From the NCBI RefSeq assembly GCF_048771995.1, contig NC_133027.1, forward strand, positions 5,142,001 through 5,206,000: a DNA stretch of 64,000 nucleotides, written 5' to 3'. The DNA comes from Taeniopygia guttata. Lineage: Eukaryota > Chordata > Aves > Passeriformes > Estrildidae. The position numbers and the translations under genes are program-made. Below the pieces are notes generated by a model that ran no database searches, was not told where the DNA came from, and worked only from the letters and a program-made list of their open reading frames with translations. Below, piece after piece: positions 61,948-64,000 of this stretch. The stretch's first letter is position 1. Every line of letters starts with the position of its first letter.

Positions 61948-64000
61948 ATGGGCTGGAACAGCAGCACTTCCATTGGTTTTGTGTTCATCCTGGCTTTTCT
62001 ATCCATTTTGAAAACATCAGGATTCTGGAACAGCAGCACTTCTATTGTTTTAGTGTTGATCCTGGCTTTTCTCTCCATTTTAAAAACAGCAGGTTCCTGG
62101 AACAACAACCGAAGACAGAACTTTCCTCCAGGTCCAAGACCATTACCTATAATTGGAAACCTTCTTTTGTTTGACTTGAAGAGACCCTACAGAACTTACC
62201 TACAGGTACTCATTTTCATTTTTGTTGGTCGTATCAATCAAACCCCATAGACCCGGATGTCAGAGAGTTTCTCCTATTGCACCCAATGTACTGCATCCAT
62301 GCATGATCCTTTAGCAAGGGACCCAGAGATGGTTATTTGAGCAGAAAATATTGAATGCAGCATGGTTTCTTTAATGTAATATTTTATCTAGGTTTCAACC
62401 TTCAACAACTTTCAAATTAATAGCAAGCATCCACCCTATTCTTGTGGTAATTTTGAGAAAAAGACAACAGAATAAGGAATGATTTTGATATGTGGTGTAA
62501 CCCTCTCTGCCTTAAGTGAGATCAGTTCTTGAGATCAGCTCTTTGGTGAATTCAGCTCTTCAGTGATTTCAGCTCTTTGCTTGCTAAGTGCCTTAGCAGA
62601 CACACGGGGATAGAGAGATGAGAAGGCTGTATGAGGTTCCATGGTGGTGTCTTTACTGGCAACTCCTGTGAAGGATTTCAGTGGCAGCTCTTCCGCCGAA
62701 CTGGACAGAAATGGGGTTTTATATAGGTTCCAGGGGTGTTGGAAATTGTCCAGTAGTAAGGGTCGAGGTGAATATGACCTGTGGTCTTACAGAGAGATAA
62801 TGAGGGTCCAAATGTGGAAATGGGGTTATTTTGGTACAGTCATCATGACTCGGCAGGGCTGCTACAAAAAACTACTAGAAAATGAGCGCAGTCAGGAAAC
62901 CACCCTCCAGCTGTCAGAAGAATCAAGAACATTGAGTCACACAAAAATAAATCTGCCTGTTCCGGATAAAAAGCTGCTGCGTTGTCTCTGAGACAGATTC
63001 ATGGTGCACGCAATCATGTGTAATAAGTTTGAATGTATCTAATGCTAAATCCTGGCCCAGAAATAAACTGATTTATTTTTAATAATAATTAAATTTATGT
63101 TTAATAAATGGTACCAAACATTTGAACAGGTTGTTTAGGTGTAGCCTGTGCACAAAAGAAATACAATAGCATAAAGCTAAGTCTGAAAACATGAGTCAAA
63201 AATTGAATTTACAAGGGTTTCTGAGGGACGACAGAACTCTCAGTGCAATCCTTTTCTGACTTGGGGTTTCAGCTATTGACACTTCTGCTCAGTTTAGCAC
63301 AACAAAACTCTTCTCCCAACTGTTCCATTTGGTCATTATCCACCACAATGGCACATTCCCATCATTTAAATCAAGTGTCTTTCCCTGTAGTCCGGAAAAT
63401 ATCTACCATGTGAGTAACCTCAAGGCAGGACTAGAAAATAAGCAGCACTGGAAGAGTGATGAATCTCTTTGTAGGCTGTAGAAGTTGTAAGTCACTGTTC
63501 TTTTCTCCTGACAGCTGTCCAAAATATATGGTCCAGTCTTCAGTGTTCAGATGGGGCACAGGAAAGTTGTAGTGATTTCTGGCTATGAGACAGTGAAGGA
63601 AGCTCTCATAAACCAGGCAGATGCATTTGCAGAGAGACCGAAAATCCCAGTCTTTGAAGATTTGACCAAAGGAAATGGTAAGCTGGTCTTATTCTTCCTT
63701 ATCAGCTTGACCTACTCATTTTTTTTTCCCCTATGGAGAAAGCAGGAGCTGGGACAACACTTTGGATCAGAGATCACAAAAGGCATTGGCAATAGGAAGC
63801 AATTTCATTGACTTTAGCACACTTATTCAACTTTGAAACTACTGACAGTGGCAACAAAACAACCATAACTCTAAAAATAACCACAGCAACAGAAAATAGC
63901 TAGTGACACAATTTCAGGATCTAGAACAGGGCATCCTTGCCAGAGAAGAGTTTTTAGCTCTCATGATACGGCTCTGAACTTTTGGAGTTTTGGGCTTACC
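61948..64000 (+). CDS. CYP2: Cytochrome P450 of family 2, 5' part (exons 1 and 2)
   Basis: Exon 1 is 61948-62205 (86 codons, phase 0, donor CAG/gtactc). Exon 2 is 63515-63677 (163 bases, the standard CYP2 exon-2 length). The gene runs off the right edge inside intron 2. The start ATG has a good context (gagATGG). The protein begins with a hydrophobic ER anchor, followed by a basic segment and the proline-rich hinge FPPGPRPLPIIGN. The exon-2 product LSKIYGPVFSVQMGHRKVVV, then GYETVKEALINQADAFAERP, is the typical CYP2 beta-1/helix-B region. The heme-binding Cys and the I-helix would be encoded beyond the window. CYP2 enzymes are ER-bound mono-oxygenases of xenobiotics, steroids and fatty acids. 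Odd point: the N-terminal anchor is present twice as a 24-residue tandem duplication. From memory, a CYP2AC pseudogene lies near RHAG in human, so CYP2AC is the likeliest subfamily, but this is not proven here. Confidence 0.9.
61954..62097 (+). repeat. 72-bp tandem duplication inside P450 exon 1
   Basis: 61954-62025 and 62026-62097 are two adjacent 72-base units with about nine differences (roughly 87% identity). Each begins TGGAACAGCAGCACTTC and encodes a 24-residue unit WNSSTSI...LAFLSILKT. A third WN (TGGAAC) opens the following segment. The unit is a multiple of three, so the frame is kept. Confidence 0.95.
62206..63514 (+). other. P450 intron 1
   Basis: From GTACTC to a CTGACAG acceptor, 1.3 kb. 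The left part has three to four short TTCAGCTCTT-type repeats (62520-62580). An LTR-like stretch follows, up to about 63000. Confidence 0.8.
62500..63000. mobile_element. Possible LTR or other transposon remnant in P450 intron 1
   Basis: An open frame of 116 codons (62641-62991) ends with AATAAATCTGCCTGTTCCGG, ATAAAAAGCTGCTGCGTTGT and CTCTGAGA. A polyadenylation hexamer followed by this kind of sequence resembles LTR R/U5 ends. The product is not a family I recognise, so a transposon origin is only an inference. Confidence 0.3.

Noticed and set aside
1-64000. tRNA, rRNA, CRISPR or bacterial-style operons
   Set aside because: I saw no tRNA cloverleaf with A and B boxes, no rRNA, and no regularly spaced direct repeats of CRISPR type. 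The window is vertebrate genomic DNA.

Overview
The window is vertebrate genomic DNA, almost certainly from a bird and probably a passerine. The genes are split by GT-AG introns. More than twenty short CR1 LINE fragments are scattered through it, many ending in the typical 8-base 3' repeat (ATTCTGTG-like), and there are several long LTR-type repeats of a kind I associate with songbird genomes. No bacterial or phage features are present.

All four recognisable genes lie on the + strand. (1) 516-4956 holds five consecutive exons of a cysteine-rich secretory protein (CRISP) gene; its 5' exons are left of the window and I could not find its last exon. (2) 25902-30611 is a second, complete CRISP gene with seven coding exons and 246 codons. 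(3) 42679-54363 is a complete gene for the Rh-associated glycoprotein RHAG, with ten coding exons and 425 codons. (4) 61948 to the right edge is the start of a CYP2-family cytochrome P450, with exons 1 and 2. The order CRISP-CRISP-RHAG matches the conserved CRISP/RHAG neighbourhood of human 6p12. From memory, that region also carries a P450 pseudogene of the CYP2AC subfamily, so the P450 here may be CYP2AC.

The genes are neighbours by ancestry, not an operon. CRISPs are secreted proteins of the reproductive tract, glands and venoms. RHAG is an erythroid ammonia/CO2 channel. CYP2 enzymes are ER-bound mono-oxygenases.

Between the genes: 4957-25899 has no recognised gene but carries CR1 copies, a GATAG microsatellite and a roughly 770-bp polypurine GGAAA/12-mer array. 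30612-42678 is CR1-dotted intergenic DNA. 54364-61947 is rich in LTRs: two related elements in opposite orientation and a third LTR ending about 350 bp upstream of the P450 TATA box.

The observations most worth following are a duplicated 24-residue membrane anchor at the P450 N-terminus, loss of a conserved CAP-domain histidine in the complete CRISP, a shortened first extracellular loop without a glycosylation sequon in RHAG, the missing C-terminal exon of the first CRISP gene, and the large polypurine array.
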